DNA from: Candidatus Kapaibacterium sp.
Lineage (GTDB): Bacteria; Bacteroidota; Ignavibacteria; Kapaibacteriales; UBA4661
Assembly: GCA_004292595.1 (NCBI GenBank)
Contig: RDXM01000127.1
Location: 1-33,077 of the forward strand
Direction: 5' to 3'
Length of the DNA: 33,077 bases
Part shown: in pieces, positions 8,079 through 16,961 of the stretch
Layout: the number at the start of each line of letters is the position of its first letter
Position numbering within the stretch: position 1 is the stretch's first letter
Notes under the pieces: generated by a model
What the model saw: only the letters and a program-made list of their open reading frames with translations
What the model was told of the DNA's origin: nothing
Databases searched by the model: none
Made by a program: the position numbers and the translations under genes

Positions 8079-8774
8079 ATGAACACCTTGATTCTCTCGC
8101 ACGTAGCGCGGTATTCGCGCTTCATTCTTCCGGCAATGATGCTTGCGCTTGGCGCACTCCCCGCCTTTGCACAATTCTGGGGCGGCGGCACACGCGGCTC
8201 TGGCAAAATTCTCTCCGACACCCGCACTGTTCCTGCCTTCACGAAAATTATTGTCGCTGGAAGCGGCGATGTGGTGTTCAAAAAAGGCGATAAACGCGAG
8301 GTCATTGTTGAAGCGGACGATAATATTTGGGAAAGCGTTCAAACCGATGTTAGTGGCAATGGAGAGCTTGTACTCGGCATGAAATCTGGCTCGTGGAATA
8401 ATATGCACTTGAAATTTATCATCACCAACCCCACGCTCGAAGCTGCGCAGATTCGCGGAAGCGGCTCAATGGAAATAGAAAATAGTTTTGAAGGACAAAA
8501 ACTTTTCTCCGAGATTAGCGGAAGCGGTTCTCTTCGATACAAGGGTGGTAAAGTGCAACAGCATGAGATTTCCATCAATGGAAGCGGTAGTGTACTTGCC
8601 GAAAAATTGGATGCAAACGACGTAGAAGTGAGTATTGCAGGCTCTGGCAGTGCGAAAGTCATGGCACAAAAAACCTTGAACGCCCGTATTAGCGGCAGTG
8701 GGAGCGTTGTCTATTCTGGCACGGCAAGCGTGAACAAATCTATCTTCGGAAGCGGCAGCGTTGTAAAACGTTGA
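8079..8774 (+). CDS. DUF2807 (GIN-type) secreted surface protein
   Basis: A 231-residue protein with a signal peptide (about 1-32, ending ALPAFAQ). The mature part carries the putative auto-transporter head GIN domain, DUF2807. It starts at RTVPAFTKIIVAGSGDVVF and continues as a right-handed beta-helix-like repeat in which GSGS or GSG recurs roughly every 15-25 residues (IRGSGSMEI, ISGSGSLRY, INGSGSVLA, IAGSGSAKV, ISGSGSVVY). Such proteins are common in Bacteroidota and occur at the cell envelope; their role is unknown. The length is normal for a single complete copy. A strong hairpin terminator follows 43 bp downstream. Confidence 0.88.
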   Translation: MNTLILSHVARYSRFILPAMMLALGALPAFAQFWGGGTRGSGKILSDTRTVPAFTKIIVAGSGDVVFKKGDKREVIVEADDNIWESVQTDVSGNGELVLGMKSGSWNNMHLKFIITNPTLEAAQIRGSGSMEIENSFEGQKLFSEISGSGSLRYKGGKVQQHEISINGSGSVLAEKLDANDVEVSIAGSGSAKVMAQKTLNARISGSGSVVYSGTASVNKSIFGSGSVVKR

Positions 8775-8817
8775 ACGACGTTTCTATACTCAGAGGATAA
8801 GAAAAGAATAAAAAAGA

Positions 8818-8853
8818 AAAACGGCGTAAAACCTTGTGTTTTACGCCGTTTTT
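8818..8853. terminator. Bidirectional intrinsic terminator
   Basis: AAAACGGCGTAAAAC, a CTTGT loop and GTTTTACGCCGTTTT form a perfect 15-bp stem with A-run and T-run on either side. It can end the DUF2807 transcript on the plus strand and the tRNA-Ser transcript on the minus strand. Confidence 0.9.
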
Positions 8854-8855
8854 TG

Positions 8856-8937
8856 CGGAAGGTGAGGGACTCGAACTCTCATGGGATCACTCCCGGCGGT
8901 TTTCAAGACCGCTGCAATACCATTATGCGAACCTTCC
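8856..8937 (-). tRNA. tRNA-Ser (anticodon UGA)
   Basis: Read on the minus strand, the gene starts GGAAGGT and ends ACCTTCC plus a G discriminator, giving a perfect 7-bp acceptor stem. The anticodon stem-loop is GCGGT-CTTGAAA-ACCGC with anticodon TGA, which reads UCA serine codons. A type II variable arm (GGGA-GTGA-TCCC) is present, as required for tRNA-Ser, and the T arm contains TTCGAGT. The discriminator G fits serine identity. CCA is not encoded. Confidence 0.93.
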
Positions 8938-9070
8938 AGTTTACTTGCATGGTGCAGTTGTCCTACATTTCTAGCAGCGCAAAGATGGCGCGTTGAATTG
9001 TAGAGCTTCAAATATACTACGCTGGAAAAGAATGTGCAAGATTTTTTTTCATAATTTTTTACTAAAAGAA

Positions 9071-9103
9071 CCCGCCAGCCAGCAAAGCAGCTGTCATGGC
9101 GGG
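9071..9103. repeat. Hairpin with CCCGCCA/TGGCGGG arms
   Basis: CCCGCCA (9071-9077) and TGGCGGG (9097-9103) form a 7-bp stem around a smaller AGC/GCT pairing. It lies between the tRNA and the enoyl-CoA hydratase. There is no T-run, so it may be a structural or repeat element. Confidence 0.4.
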
Positions 9104-9136
9104 TACTATACTAAAAAGGTTTGCGCTTCAAATTCA

Positions 9137-9167
9137 GATGTAGTCCACCTCAAAGGTGGACTACATC
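9137..9167 (+). terminator. Perfect 14-bp stem hairpin followed by TCATTTTTTC
   Basis: GATGTAGTCCACCT (9137-9150), loop CAA and AGGTGGACTACATC (9154-9167) pair without a mismatch, and a T-run follows on the plus strand. It lies 70 bp beyond the 3' end of the enoyl-CoA hydratase gene. The T-run orientation suits plus-strand transcription, yet the nearest plus-strand gene already has a terminator, so it may instead be a REP-like element. Confidence 0.5.
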
Positions 9168-9236
9168 TCATTTTTTCGCTTTTTATGCAATTCCTATCCA
9201 CTTTTAGTATATCTGATACATTTCATCGTTGTGCTT

Positions 9237-10013
9237 TTACAAGCCTTTCCAGACAGGCATACGCTTTTCCATGAAGGCACGCATACCTTCGCGGGCATCT
9301 TCGGTGGAAAGCAGGAGATAGAAATTTTTGCGCTCGAACTCCAAACCTGCTTCAATACTGAGGTCGAAGGATTTCAAAACGGCTTCTTTGGCTTCGCGCA
9401 CGGCAATCGGCGGCATCGCAGCAATCTCGGTAGCAAGACTTATTGCGGAACTCAGCCATTCTGCTTGCGGCACGATGCGTGTAAGCAAGCCCATATCAAA
9501 GGCTTCTTGTGCGCTCAGATTGCGTCCCGTCAGAACAATATCCATTGCGCGAGCCTTTCCAGCGGCTTTGGTGAGGCGTTGCGTACCGCCAGCACCAGGA
9601 ATAATCCCGATTTTAATTTCTGGTTGTCCAAACTGTGCTGTTTCGCTCGCAACAATCATATCGCAGAGCATTGCTAGTTCGCAGCCGCCGCCAAGCGCAA
9701 AACCGCTTACTGCGGCAATAATTGGCTTTTTGATACCACGAATGTCTTCCCATGCAGAGAATTGATTGCGAATCATCATCTGAACTGTGCTGGAATCGGC
9801 GAGTTCACGAATATCCGCACCAGCAGCAAAGGCGCGTTCATCGCCGTAAATCACATTGCAGCGCACAGAATCATCATGCTCATGCTCACGAAGCGCGTGG
9901 AGAATTTCGCTCATTGTTTTGGTATTGAGCGCGTTCAATACTTTCGGACGATTCAGCTGAATTGCGCCAACGCCGTCAGCAGGGCGCGTTACGAGGATAT
10001 TTGCGTATTCCAT
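9237..10013 (-). CDS. Enoyl-CoA hydratase (crotonase family)
   Basis: From ATG 10013 the product is 258 residues, the normal crotonase length; the in-frame extension upstream to 10154 has no family similarity. The enzyme hydrates trans-2-enoyl-CoA in fatty acid beta-oxidation or related routes. Visible features are the CoA-binding AFAAGADIRELA (61-72), the oxyanion-hole segment SGFALGGGCELAM (103-115) and QPEIKIGIIPGAGGTQRL (130-147). The two catalytic glutamates correspond to E112 and E132, both present, which supports a true hydratase rather than an isomerase with one Glu. It is not in a cluster with other beta-oxidation genes here, so its exact pathway is open. Confidence 0.93.
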   Translation of the reverse strand: MEYANILVTRPADGVGAIQLNRPKVLNALNTKTMSEILHALREHEHDDSVRCNVIYGDERAFAAGADIRELADSSTVQMMIRNQFSAWEDIRGIKKPIIAAVSGFALGGGCELAMLCDMIVASETAQFGQPEIKIGIIPGAGGTQRLTKAAGKARAMDIVLTGRNLSAQEAFDMGLLTRIVPQAEWLSSAISLATEIAAMPPIAVREAKEAVLKSFDLSIEAGLEFERKNFYLLLSTEDAREGMRAFMEKRMPVWKGL

Positions 10014-10360
10014 TGGTAGTATTCGGTGATGAAAAGTGGAAGGGAACAAAATGGTTAAAATGGTTGTACGGGGCGCAAAATAGCAAAGATTCGGCGTGTG
10101 GCAAATAAAAAGTTGATATATCAACAAAAAACACCTCGACAGAAGATATATCAACTATCGTAAACGCTTGAATTATCAATTTACTAATAACAGAAAAATA
10201 CACGAATAAAAAAATTATTTTGCCGATAGTGCTATGAGAAGGTATGCGAAAAACTACGCAACAAAAAGCCCCGATAGACGCGCTTTTGCTGCTATCGGGG
10301 CTTTTTGTTGAGCTTCTACGAACCCATACATATCACCATCAAAATCAAACCGTTGTCGTC
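10014..10360. other. Intergenic region between enoyl-CoA hydratase and rpmG
   Basis: This holds the upstream region of the enoyl-CoA hydratase gene and the terminator at 10263-10306. A small AT-rich part at 10110-10230 includes two copies of ATATATCAAC (around 10115 and 10145). I see no gene here. Confidence 0.6.
10263..10306. terminator. Intrinsic terminator of the rpmB-rpmG transcript
   Basis: AAAAAGCCCCGATAG and CTATCGGGGCTTTTT form a perfect 15-bp stem around a 14-nt loop. The A-run and T-run on the two sides allow it to work in both directions. It lies about 55 bp beyond the rpmG stop codon on the minus strand. Confidence 0.92.
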
Positions 10361-10540
10361 TTATTTTACTTCTTTATGAACGGTATGGCGACGAAGGAAC
10401 GGGTTGTATTTTTTGATTTCCATACGCTCAGGCGTATTAGTTTTGTTCTTTTCGGTAGTGTAGCGAGAAGCTGGCTTGCCTTCTTTTTTTGCTTCGGTAC
10501 ACTCAATAGTAATAATCATGCGGGCAGTTTTCTTAGCCAT
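10361..10540 (-). CDS. rpmG: 50S ribosomal protein L33
   Basis: From ATG 10540 the product is 59 residues, normal for L33; the longer frame from 10600 is rejected because the family begins at [17 protein letters not shown]33 is a small protein of the large ribosomal subunit near the E site. The sequence ends [17 protein letters not shown], the usual L33 tail (KYNPxLRRHTxHKE). The CxxC zinc-binding pairs of C+ forms are absent, leaving only one Cys (IECTE), so this is a zinc-independent (C-) version. It follows rpmB on the same strand with about 100 bp between, and a strong terminator comes after it. Confidence 0.95.
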   Translation of the reverse strand: MAKKTARMIITIECTEAKKEGKPASRYTTEKNKTNTPERMEIKKYNPFLRRHTVHKEVK

Positions 10541-10640
10541 GGTGCAATGTGAAAAAAAATGAAAAGAGTATTGAATTGTCGGAGAAGGTAAAAAACTCAA
10601 ATGAAGCGTTAGGATAATGCACGGAGGAAAAGAGAATTTT

Positions 10641-10874
10641 TTAGAAAATCCCTTTTGCTTCAGATTCTTTCACCATTGCGGTATAGCCTTTTTTGTCTAA
10701 GGTACGCAAAGCGCGGGTAGAAATGCGAAGCGTTACGAAACGCTTTTCTTCGGCAATCCAAATACGCTTTTTCTGCAAGTTCGGCAAGAAACGACGATTA
10801 GTTTTGTTGTTTGCGTGCGAAACATTGTGTCCGTATTGAACGGTTTTACCGGTAAGTTGGCAAACTTTTGACAT
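10641..10874 (-). CDS. rpmB: 50S ribosomal protein L28
   Basis: The product is 77 residues, the normal length. It begins [20 protein letters not shown], followed by [18 protein letters not shown], the classic L28 N-terminal pattern, and ends [17 protein letters not shown]28 is part of the large ribosomal subunit. It lies upstream of rpmG in the order commonly found in bacteria. The single Cys at residue 5 shows it is the zinc-free type, consistent with the zinc-free L33 beside it. Confidence 0.96.
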   Translation of the reverse strand: MSKVCQLTGKTVQYGHNVSHANNKTNRRFLPNLQKKRIWIAEEKRFVTLRISTRALRTLDKKGYTAMVKESEAKGIF

Positions 10875-11336
10875 AGCTTTCTGCTGATAAATATGTGTTC
10901 TCTTTCGTTCTACAATCTTGCAATGCTAGATTTGATAAGGATTTTAGCGCAATCCAAAGAGAAACACTATGAAAAGAATTTGTAATTTTGTTCTATATTT
11001 TTGACTCCACGCATTTACATATTATGTATATATTCTGTATGGAGAATTTTCCTAACAAGACAGCTAATTTACTACTTTTCTATACTATTACCAAATATTT
11101 CATTCTGTTTTTGAATTTTGTTACTCGTTCATCGCATAAAATGCACAATTCCACAACAAAGATTTATTTTGTTCTTGCTGGGAATGCAAGTATCTTTGCG
11201 GGATTGATGCTCTTTTGCATCGTAATATATTCTGCAACTTCACGCAGATTTTTTCGTGTATTTGTGTATAATCATTGTACGCAGTTTGCTCTACACAGTT
11301 CGTTGTACACATTTTTTCAAAGCATAGGAGAATTGT
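10875..11336. other. AT-rich intergenic region between rpmB and the chemoreceptor gene
   Basis: This 460-bp stretch carries the divergent upstream regions of rpmB (minus) and the chemoreceptor (plus). A TATAAT hexamer lies at 11267-11272, about 65 bp before the chemoreceptor start, without a clear -35 partner. The frame at 10988-11401 lacks any recognisable domain and overlaps the chemoreceptor start, so I do not call it. Confidence 0.5.
11326..11330 (+). promoter_or_regulatory. Shine-Dalgarno site of the chemoreceptor gene
   Basis: AGGAG lies 6 nt before ATG 11337. A clear SD is uncommon among the other genes in this window and supports the chosen start. Confidence 0.7.
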
Positions 11337-13109
11337 ATGTTAGAAATTCTAAATGCGCAGTTTATCCTGCGCTTTATTCCCGATTCTTTGCGCCAGAATA
11401 AAGATGAATTCCGCCGTGCGCGTCTTACTATCACAATTTCATGGACTACCGCCGTTCTTTCGTTCTTTTCGTTTCTGCAAAATATGCTCTTTGGCGGTAA
11501 TATCTACGCAGAAATCGGTATTGCTCTTTCTCTTATTCTTGCTATTCTTAATCCGTTTTTATTGAGAAAGAACGGCAACTTAAATGCCACGCTCTTCATT
11601 CTTCTTGCTACATTTGTAGCCGTTATTGTTTTACTTTTTTGGGCATATGGCGGCACGGTTTCCACCGTTGAATATTTTCTTCTCTGTGTGCCATTACTGG
11701 CGTTCTCGCTGTCAGGCTTTCAAATGGGGCGGCGGGCAACATTTTCTATGGTCATTGTCGTTTTTCTCATGCTTGTACTCGAATCGTTGCAAATTATTCC
11801 TTTCCCGCCTAATGTCTTTACGCCAGACCAAATGCGCTATTCTACAATGGCTTCCCTCATTTTACTCATGCTTTTTATGAGCGCAGTGCAAGGGCAAACA
11901 GCATTAGCAAAACAAGCAACCGACACACTTTTGGAAGAAACGCGCCTTGAAAGCGAGCGCAAAGCCCAAGAAGACTACCACAAATTGGAGGAAATGAAAG
12001 CAGAAAATGAACGCCGCGCTACCGAAGAGCTTGCCCGCTCTGAAGCACAAAAACAATACCTTGCAAGCAGCATAGATAGACTCTTACAAGACATTCGCCT
12101 TATTGCTCAGGGCGATTTGACTGTACGCTCGCACATACAATCTAACGACGATATTGGCAAATTAGCACATTCCCTGAACCAAACCGTCGAAACCATTGAG
12201 CAAATGCTCGCACGCGTGGCAATGAGCGCAGAGCGCACCGTGAGTGCTGTGCGCGACATCACCTCCGCTACCGAAGGCTTGGCAAATGCTTCTGGCAAAC
12301 AATCCTTACAAGCCACGCACGTGGCGGGCGCAGTAGAAGAAATGTCCTCCACCATTGAACAAACAACTCAGCAAACCTCCGTCGCAGCCCATGAAGCTTC
12401 GCTCGCCAACGACGATGCACAAAATGGAAATTCGGCAATGTCGTCCATGATTGAGAATGTGCGCCGCGTGGCGGATGTGGTGATTCAAGCGGCAGAGAAA
12501 ATCTCGACGCTTGGCAAATCCAGCGAGCAGATTGGCGAAATTGTGCAAGTTATTGACGAAATTGCCGACCAAACAAACCTTCTCGCGCTCAACGCCGCTA
12601 TCGAAGCAGCCCGCGCAGGCGAGCAAGGGCGCGGCTTTGCGGTTGTTGCCGACGAAGTGCGCAAGCTCGCCGAGCGCACACAACAAGCCACAAAAGAGAT
12701 TTCTTCCACGATTCACATTATCCAAAAAGAAACCACCGAAGCCGTTGGCTCAATGCAAGCAGGGACGCGCCTTGTGCAGGACGGCGAAACAATTATCCGC
12801 AAAACTGCCGATGCCTTTCGCGCCATTCTGAACCGCACCGAAAGCGTTTCCGATGTGATGTCGCAACTGGCAACCGCAAGCGAGGAGCAGTCCACCACCA
12901 GCAACACCATGGCAGAAAGCGTGAGCGTCATTACTGGCAGCATTGAAGAATCAGCACGTGAGGTGCAAAATATCGCCGAGAACGCTTCGAGCTTGCGCGA
13001 ACAGGCAGATGAACTGCTCGCACTTATTGGGCAGTTCCGCATCGGCGGGCAAACGTCTTCTGGATATTCTTTGTCTGGAAGCAAGCAAATACGCGCTCTT
13101 CGGGCGTAA
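11337..13109 (+). CDS. Membrane-anchored methyl-accepting chemotaxis protein
   Basis: A 590-residue chemoreceptor. The N-terminal 190 residues hold about six hydrophobic segments (for example [52 protein letters not shown] and [13 protein letters not shown]), with no large periplasmic ligand domain. A charged coiled-coil (about 200-245) leads into a HAMP-like segment ([23 protein letters not shown]) and the MCP signalling domain. The highly conserved hairpin tip is at about 400-445: [42 protein letters not shown]. It would pass signals to CheA/CheW. With only short loops outside, it probably senses something in or near the membrane. No che genes are nearby. A Shine-Dalgarno supports the start. 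Confidence 0.93.
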   Translation: MLEILNAQFILRFIPDSLRQNKDEFRRARLTITISWTTAVLSFFSFLQNMLFGGNIYAEIGIALSLILAILNPFLLRKNGNLNATLFILLATFVAVIVLLFWAYGGTVSTVEYFLLCVPLLAFSLSGFQMGRRATFSMVIVVFLMLVLESLQIIPFPPNVFTPDQMRYSTMASLILLMLFMSAVQGQTALAKQATDTLLEETRLESERKAQEDYHKLEEMKAENERRATEELARSEAQKQYLASSIDRLLQDIRLIAQGDLTVRSHIQSNDDIGKLAHSLNQTVETIEQMLARVAMSAERTVSAVRDITSATEGLANASGKQSLQATHVAGAVEEMSSTIEQTTQQTSVAAHEASLANDDAQNGNSAMSSMIENVRRVADVVIQAAEKISTLGKSSEQIGEIVQVIDEIADQTNLLALNAAIEAARAGEQGRGFAVVADEVRKLAERTQQATKEISSTIHIIQKETTEAVGSMQAGTRLVQDGETIIRKTADAFRAILNRTESVSDVMSQLATASEEQSTTSNTMAESVSVITGSIEESAREVQNIAENASSLREQADELLALIGQFRIGGQTSSGYSLSGSKQIRALRA

Positions 13110-13131
13110 GAACTACAAAGATTAGCTTTTA

Positions 13132-13283
13132 CTTTTATAGATAACAAAACTTCTGAACAGTAGGAAAAATCAGGCTTCAGTGGCACAGGCATTCCTGCCT
13201 GTGTTTATCGCTTGAAACTCGCGCCAACGCTCACAGACAAGAATGTCTGTGCCACTAACGAAGAAATTGTGTTGTGTACAAAG
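13132..13283. repeat. Miniature element copy A (palindromic repeat family)
   Basis: The core (13178-13257) starts CAGTGGCACAGGCATTCCTG and ends CAAGAATGTCTGTGCCACTA, forming inverted arms. The segment AAATCAGGCTTCAGTGGC at its left side is shared with copy C at 23231-23247. The outer ends CTTTTATAGATAACAAAACT and, inverted, CTTTGTACACAACACAATTT resemble the terminal repeats of copy C, and the total length (152 bp) is nearly the same. No target duplication is visible, so this is probably an older, decayed copy. It lies between the chemoreceptor gene and ctpA. Confidence 0.7.
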
Positions 13284-13336
13284 ATTTTTTGCCAAATTCA
13301 ACAAGAACCATTCCCACTCTTTTCCACAAGCGTTTT

Positions 13337-14944
13337 ATGAAAAAATTTCTCCTTGTTGCCATTGGCGTTGTTGTTGGATTATTGGCAGGATACTGGCTTT
13401 CCAAGCGTTCTCAACAGCCGTTTTCCAGCGCAGGAAGTGTGAGTAAAAATGCGGAAAAATTCGAGGAAATTCTTGCCAATGCACAGAAAAACTACGTTGA
13501 TACCGTCAATACCGATAATCTTACCGAATCCGCTATCAAAGGCTTGCTGAACGAACTGGACCCGCATTCCGTTTACATTCCCGTCGTGCAGAAGCAGCGC
13601 GACGATGAGGATTTTCGCGGTAGTTTTGAGGGAATTGGTGTGCAGTTTGAAATTATCAACGACACCATCACGATTGTAACCCCGATAATTGGCGGTCCGA
13701 GCGAAAAACTAGGCATTCGCGCCGGAGATAAAATCGTGAAAATTGATGGCAAAAATGCGGTTGGATTTGCCGATACAAGCGTCATTCGGGCGTTGAAAGG
13801 CAGAAAAGATACAAAAGTAAATGTGGCTATCAAGCGAGGAAATATGCGGGATTTGCTGGATTTTACGATTGTCCGCGATAAAATTCCGATTTACAGCGTC
13901 AGTGCAGCGTTTGTGATTCCAAACACCGATATTGGCTATATTGCGGTTAATCAATTCCGCGCAACGATGTTCGATGAATTTGTGAAAGCCGCACGGAAGC
14001 TACGCTCGGAGGGCATGAAGCGTATGGTGCTGGATTTGCGCGGCAATCCAGGCGGGCTGCTCGACCAAGCCTTTGAGCTTGCCGATGCTTTTATTCCCGA
14101 AGGGCAGCGCATTGTCTATACCAAAGGGCGGCAAACGCAATTTAACGATGAATACATCGGCACGGGCGGTGGCGAGTTTGAAGATATTCCGCTTATCGTC
14201 ATGCTGGATGCGGGTTCTGCCTCTGCAAGCGAGATTGTTGCTGGTGCGGTGCAGGATTTGGACAGAGGTTTAATTGTCGGCGAAACATCCTTCGGCAAAG
14301 GCTTGGTGCAGCGTCCATATGATTTGTCGGACGGCTCGTCGTATCGCCTCACGATTTCACGCTACTACACGCCGTCGGGACGCTCCATTCAACGTCCGTA
14401 CTCGAAAGATTTTGCAAAATATCGTCGCTTGGAAGGGCGCAAAGACGAGGCAGAGGGCGACAACATTGCACACAAAGAAAAAGGCGATTCCTCGCGCCCA
14501 GCATTCAAGACGCTTTCAGGGCGCACCGTCTATGGCGGCGGCGGCATTGTGCCAGATTACATTGTGAAAAGCGATACCGTTACCAAACTCACCATTGAGC
14601 TTGCAAGCAAGGTTTTACGCGAGTTTTGCGATAGTTACCTAGCGCAAAAAGGGGAAAATTTGCGTACCACGTATCACAGTGAATTTGCGCGTTTCCTCAG
14701 TAATTATGCGGTCAGCAGTGATGCCATTGCCAGCCTTCGTGCGCTTGCCGAAAAGCGCGGCGTTACGTGGAACGATGCGCATTACACCACCGACGAGCGC
14801 ATTATCAAAACCTACATCAAAGCACAACTGGCGCGGGGTCTGTGGAATATCAACGAGCAAATTGCCGTCAGCATCACTAACGATAAACAAGTGCAAAAGG
14901 CGTTGCAGCTTTTTCCTGAAGTGAAAAAACTCGCAAAGCAATAG
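13337..14944 (+). CDS. C-terminal processing peptidase (S41 family, CtpA-like)
   Basis: From ATG 13337 the product is 535 residues; the extension back to 13274 overlaps the end of the repeat element and precedes the membrane anchor, so I reject it. Residues 3-20 are a membrane anchor (FLLVAIGVVVGLLAGYW). A PDZ domain follows at about 95-175 (FEGIGVQFEIINDTITIVTP, then GIRAGDKIVKIDGK). The S41 protease core is at about 185-355: LDLRGNPGGLLDQA (232-245), the nucleophile serine within GSASASEIVAGA (293-304) and catalytic K321 in SFGKGLVQ. The enzyme trims C-termini or degrades tagged periplasmic proteins. The gene stands between the repeat element and rlmI, which starts 51 bp downstream. Confidence 0.94.
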   Translation: MKKFLLVAIGVVVGLLAGYWLSKRSQQPFSSAGSVSKNAEKFEEILANAQKNYVDTVNTDNLTESAIKGLLNELDPHSVYIPVVQKQRDDEDFRGSFEGIGVQFEIINDTITIVTPIIGGPSEKLGIRAGDKIVKIDGKNAVGFADTSVIRALKGRKDTKVNVAIKRGNMRDLLDFTIVRDKIPIYSVSAAFVIPNTDIGYIAVNQFRATMFDEFVKAARKLRSEGMKRMVLDLRGNPGGLLDQAFELADAFIPEGQRIVYTKGRQTQFNDEYIGTGGGEFEDIPLIVMLDAGSASASEIVAGAVQDLDRGLIVGETSFGKGLVQRPYDLSDGSSYRLTISRYYTPSGRSIQRPYSKDFAKYRRLEGRKDEAEGDNIAHKEKGDSSRPAFKTLSGRTVYGGGGIVPDYIVKSDTVTKLTIELASKVLREFCDSYLAQKGENLRTTYHSEFARFLSNYAVSSDAIASLRALAEKRGVTWNDAHYTTDERIIKTYIKAQLARGLWNINEQIAVSITNDKQVQKALQLFPEVKKLAKQ

Positions 14945-14995
14945 CAATAATCACCGCCAGACGTAGCATTATTCGGTCTCACCCATTTAAAGCTC

Positions 14996-16237
14996 ATGCA
15001 CACTATCACGCTCAAAAACCGCACCAATGAACGCCTCCGCATGGGTCATGCGTGGGTATTTGCCAATGAAATTGAACAAGTCGAGCAACGCGATTTTGCA
15101 GCAATGGAAGCGGGAAGCCTCGTAAAGGTGCAGGATGCAAGCGGTCGCAGCTATGGAACAGGCATGGTGAACCCCAAAAGCCAAATCGCAGTGCGCCTCC
15201 TGAACACAAGTATTGACGCGCTTTCGGTGGATTTTTTCGCAGAACGCTTTCGGGCGGCGCAGAATCTTCGCGCACGGCTTTTTCCCACCGAAACCAGTTA
15301 CCGCCTTGTGTTTGGCGAATCCGACTTGCTGCCCGGACTTGTGATTGACAAATACACCACACCCGATAATGATAATTCCTCAGATTACTTCGTCCTTCAA
15401 ACGCTGGCATTCGGCATGGATGCTCGCATTCAGGATATTTGCTCGGCACTGCGCGAGGTTTTTCCGAATACAAAAGGAATTGTCGAGAAAAATAATTCCG
15501 CTTTGCGCAAACACGAAGGCTTGGAAGCGCGTGAAAGCGTGATTTGGGGTGAGATTCCCGCAGAAATTCTCATGCGCGAGCAGGGCATACTTTTTTCCCT
15601 CTCGCTCATGGAAGGGCAAAAAACGGGATATTTCCTCGACCAAAAGCTGAACAGGCAGAAAATCAAGGAACTTTGTGGTGGAATGCGGGTTCTGGACTGT
15701 TTCACCAATCAAGGTGGCTTCGCGCTTCATGCGGCGTTGGGTGGTGCGAAAGAAGTGCTTGGCTTGGATTCCTCCGATGCCGCTATTCGCCGATGCCGCA
15801 TCAATACTACTCTGAACGGCATGGATGACCGCGCACGCTTTGAAACATCGGATGTGTTCGATTATCTGCACGACCTCGCTGGCGAGCGCGATGCCGCTTT
15901 CCAGCTGCCGCCCGAAAAACGCTGGGACTGCATTATTCTTGACCCACCCGCTTTTGCCAAAGCAAAAAACGCCATTCCACAAGCAAAGCGGGGCTATGCG
16001 AAAATCAACCGCGCCGCGCTGAAACTCTTGCCCAAAGGCGGTTTGCTGGCAACGGGAAGCTGTTCGCATCACGTTTCGGAAGAAATGCTGTGGGAAATAA
16101 TTCAACAAGAGGCTCTGCGCGAGCGGCGGCAACTACGCCTGATTTTTCGCGGGATGCAGTCGCCCTGCCATCCGATTCTTGCGAGTATGCCCGAAACGGA
16201 GTATTTGAAATTTTTTATTTTTGAACTTGTGCTTTGA
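14996..16237 (+). CDS. rlmI: Class I SAM-dependent 23S rRNA (cytosine-5)-methyltransferase, RlmI type
   Basis: A 413-residue protein. Residues 1-75 form a PUA domain (MGHAWVFANEIEQVE, then LVKVQDASGRSYGTGMVNPK). The middle EEHD-like region contains RLVFGESDLLPGLVIDKY. The Rossmann methyltransferase domain has the SAM site RVLDCFTNQGGFALHAALGG (231-250), GLDSSDAAI, the catalytic DPPAFAK (316-322) and the reactive Cys in SCSHHV (C356). This order is that of YccW/RlmI, which methylates C1962 of 23S rRNA in E. coli. The length matches the family (about 395-400). It is followed by aroK after 9 bp, so the two are probably one transcript. Confidence 0.92.
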   Translation: MHTITLKNRTNERLRMGHAWVFANEIEQVEQRDFAAMEAGSLVKVQDASGRSYGTGMVNPKSQIAVRLLNTSIDALSVDFFAERFRAAQNLRARLFPTETSYRLVFGESDLLPGLVIDKYTTPDNDNSSDYFVLQTLAFGMDARIQDICSALREVFPNTKGIVEKNNSALRKHEGLEARESVIWGEIPAEILMREQGILFSLSLMEGQKTGYFLDQKLNRQKIKELCGGMRVLDCFTNQGGFALHAALGGAKEVLGLDSSDAAIRRCRINTTLNGMDDRARFETSDVFDYLHDLAGERDAAFQLPPEKRWDCIILDPPAFAKAKNAIPQAKRGYAKINRAALKLLPKGGLLATGSCSHHVSEEMLWEIIQQEALRERRQLRLIFRGMQSPCHPILASMPETEYLKFFIFELVL

Positions 16238-16246
16238 ACTTGTACA

Positions 16247-16819
16247 ATGAAACAAGCAAAACCCTCTCAGAACCTCGTCTTTATCGGCTTTCGCGGTACA
16301 GGAAAAACAACGATTTCGCTTGAGTGTGCCACGCAGCGAGGTGCAGAGCGCATTTCCACCGACGAGCAGGTAACCAAGCGCCTCGGAATGAGTATCGCAG
16401 ATTTTGTTCAGCAGCATGGCTGGGCAGAGTTTCGCCGCCACGAACACGAGGAAATATGCGCTCTCTGGGAGAAATATCCTCACAGTTCGCACAATAATTC
16501 TGCTGCCGCATTCGTCATTGATTGTGGCGGAGGTGTGGTAGAAAACCCAGAAAATATGCGGCTTTTGGGCGAGCTTGGCGAAATCGTCTGGATTCATGCT
16601 GAATTGGACGACGTTCTCTCTCGCCTTCTGGCAGAACCCCAAGCGCAAAGCACCAACGCAACGCAGCGACCGCTCCTGAACGCTGCTTCGGATATGCGTT
16701 CCGACCTTATTGCCAATTATACGCGCCGACTGCCAATCTACGAGCAATACGCTGAACGCTGCATCAATACAAGCACAATGAGCATTCAAGAATGTTGCCG
16801 CACGATACTCCGCTCGTAG
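16247..16819 (+). CDS. aroK: Shikimate kinase
   Basis: A 190-residue soluble enzyme that phosphorylates shikimate at O-3 in the chorismate pathway. Residues 14-22 are the P-loop GFRGTGKTT. The shikimate-binding elements follow: STDEQVTKRLG (the Asp), GWAEFRRHE (the Arg), DCGGGVV (the Gly triad) and RPLL before the lid. The order and length fit AroK, although an insert (KYPHSSHNNSAAAF) before the GGG motif is longer than usual. It follows rlmI by 9 bp and is likely co-transcribed. The pathway link with trpE at the right end of the window is functional, not positional. Confidence 0.88.
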   Translation: MKQAKPSQNLVFIGFRGTGKTTISLECATQRGAERISTDEQVTKRLGMSIADFVQQHGWAEFRRHEHEEICALWEKYPHSSHNNSAAAFVIDCGGGVVENPENMRLLGELGEIVWIHAELDDVLSRLLAEPQAQSTNATQRPLLNAASDMRSDLIANYTRRLPIYEQYAERCINTSTMSIQECCRTILRS

Positions 16820-16961
16820 GATTCGCTGCATAAATTCTCATTTTTTTCACCAACTTTTTTTGATAATTTACCTGTCGAAGCAACGCAAACTCTTCGGTCT
16901 TGTCCTCTCTGCACCACGCTTCCCAACTCATCACGACCGCATCATCACTTTCTAAGCATCA

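Noticed and set aside
10988-11401. 137-residue plus-strand frame before the chemoreceptor
   Set aside because: No domain, no ribosome binding site, and it overlaps the chemoreceptor start, which has its own Shine-Dalgarno.
15380-16132. 250-residue minus-strand open frame
   Set aside because: Antisense to the well-supported rlmI gene, with no recognisable motif.
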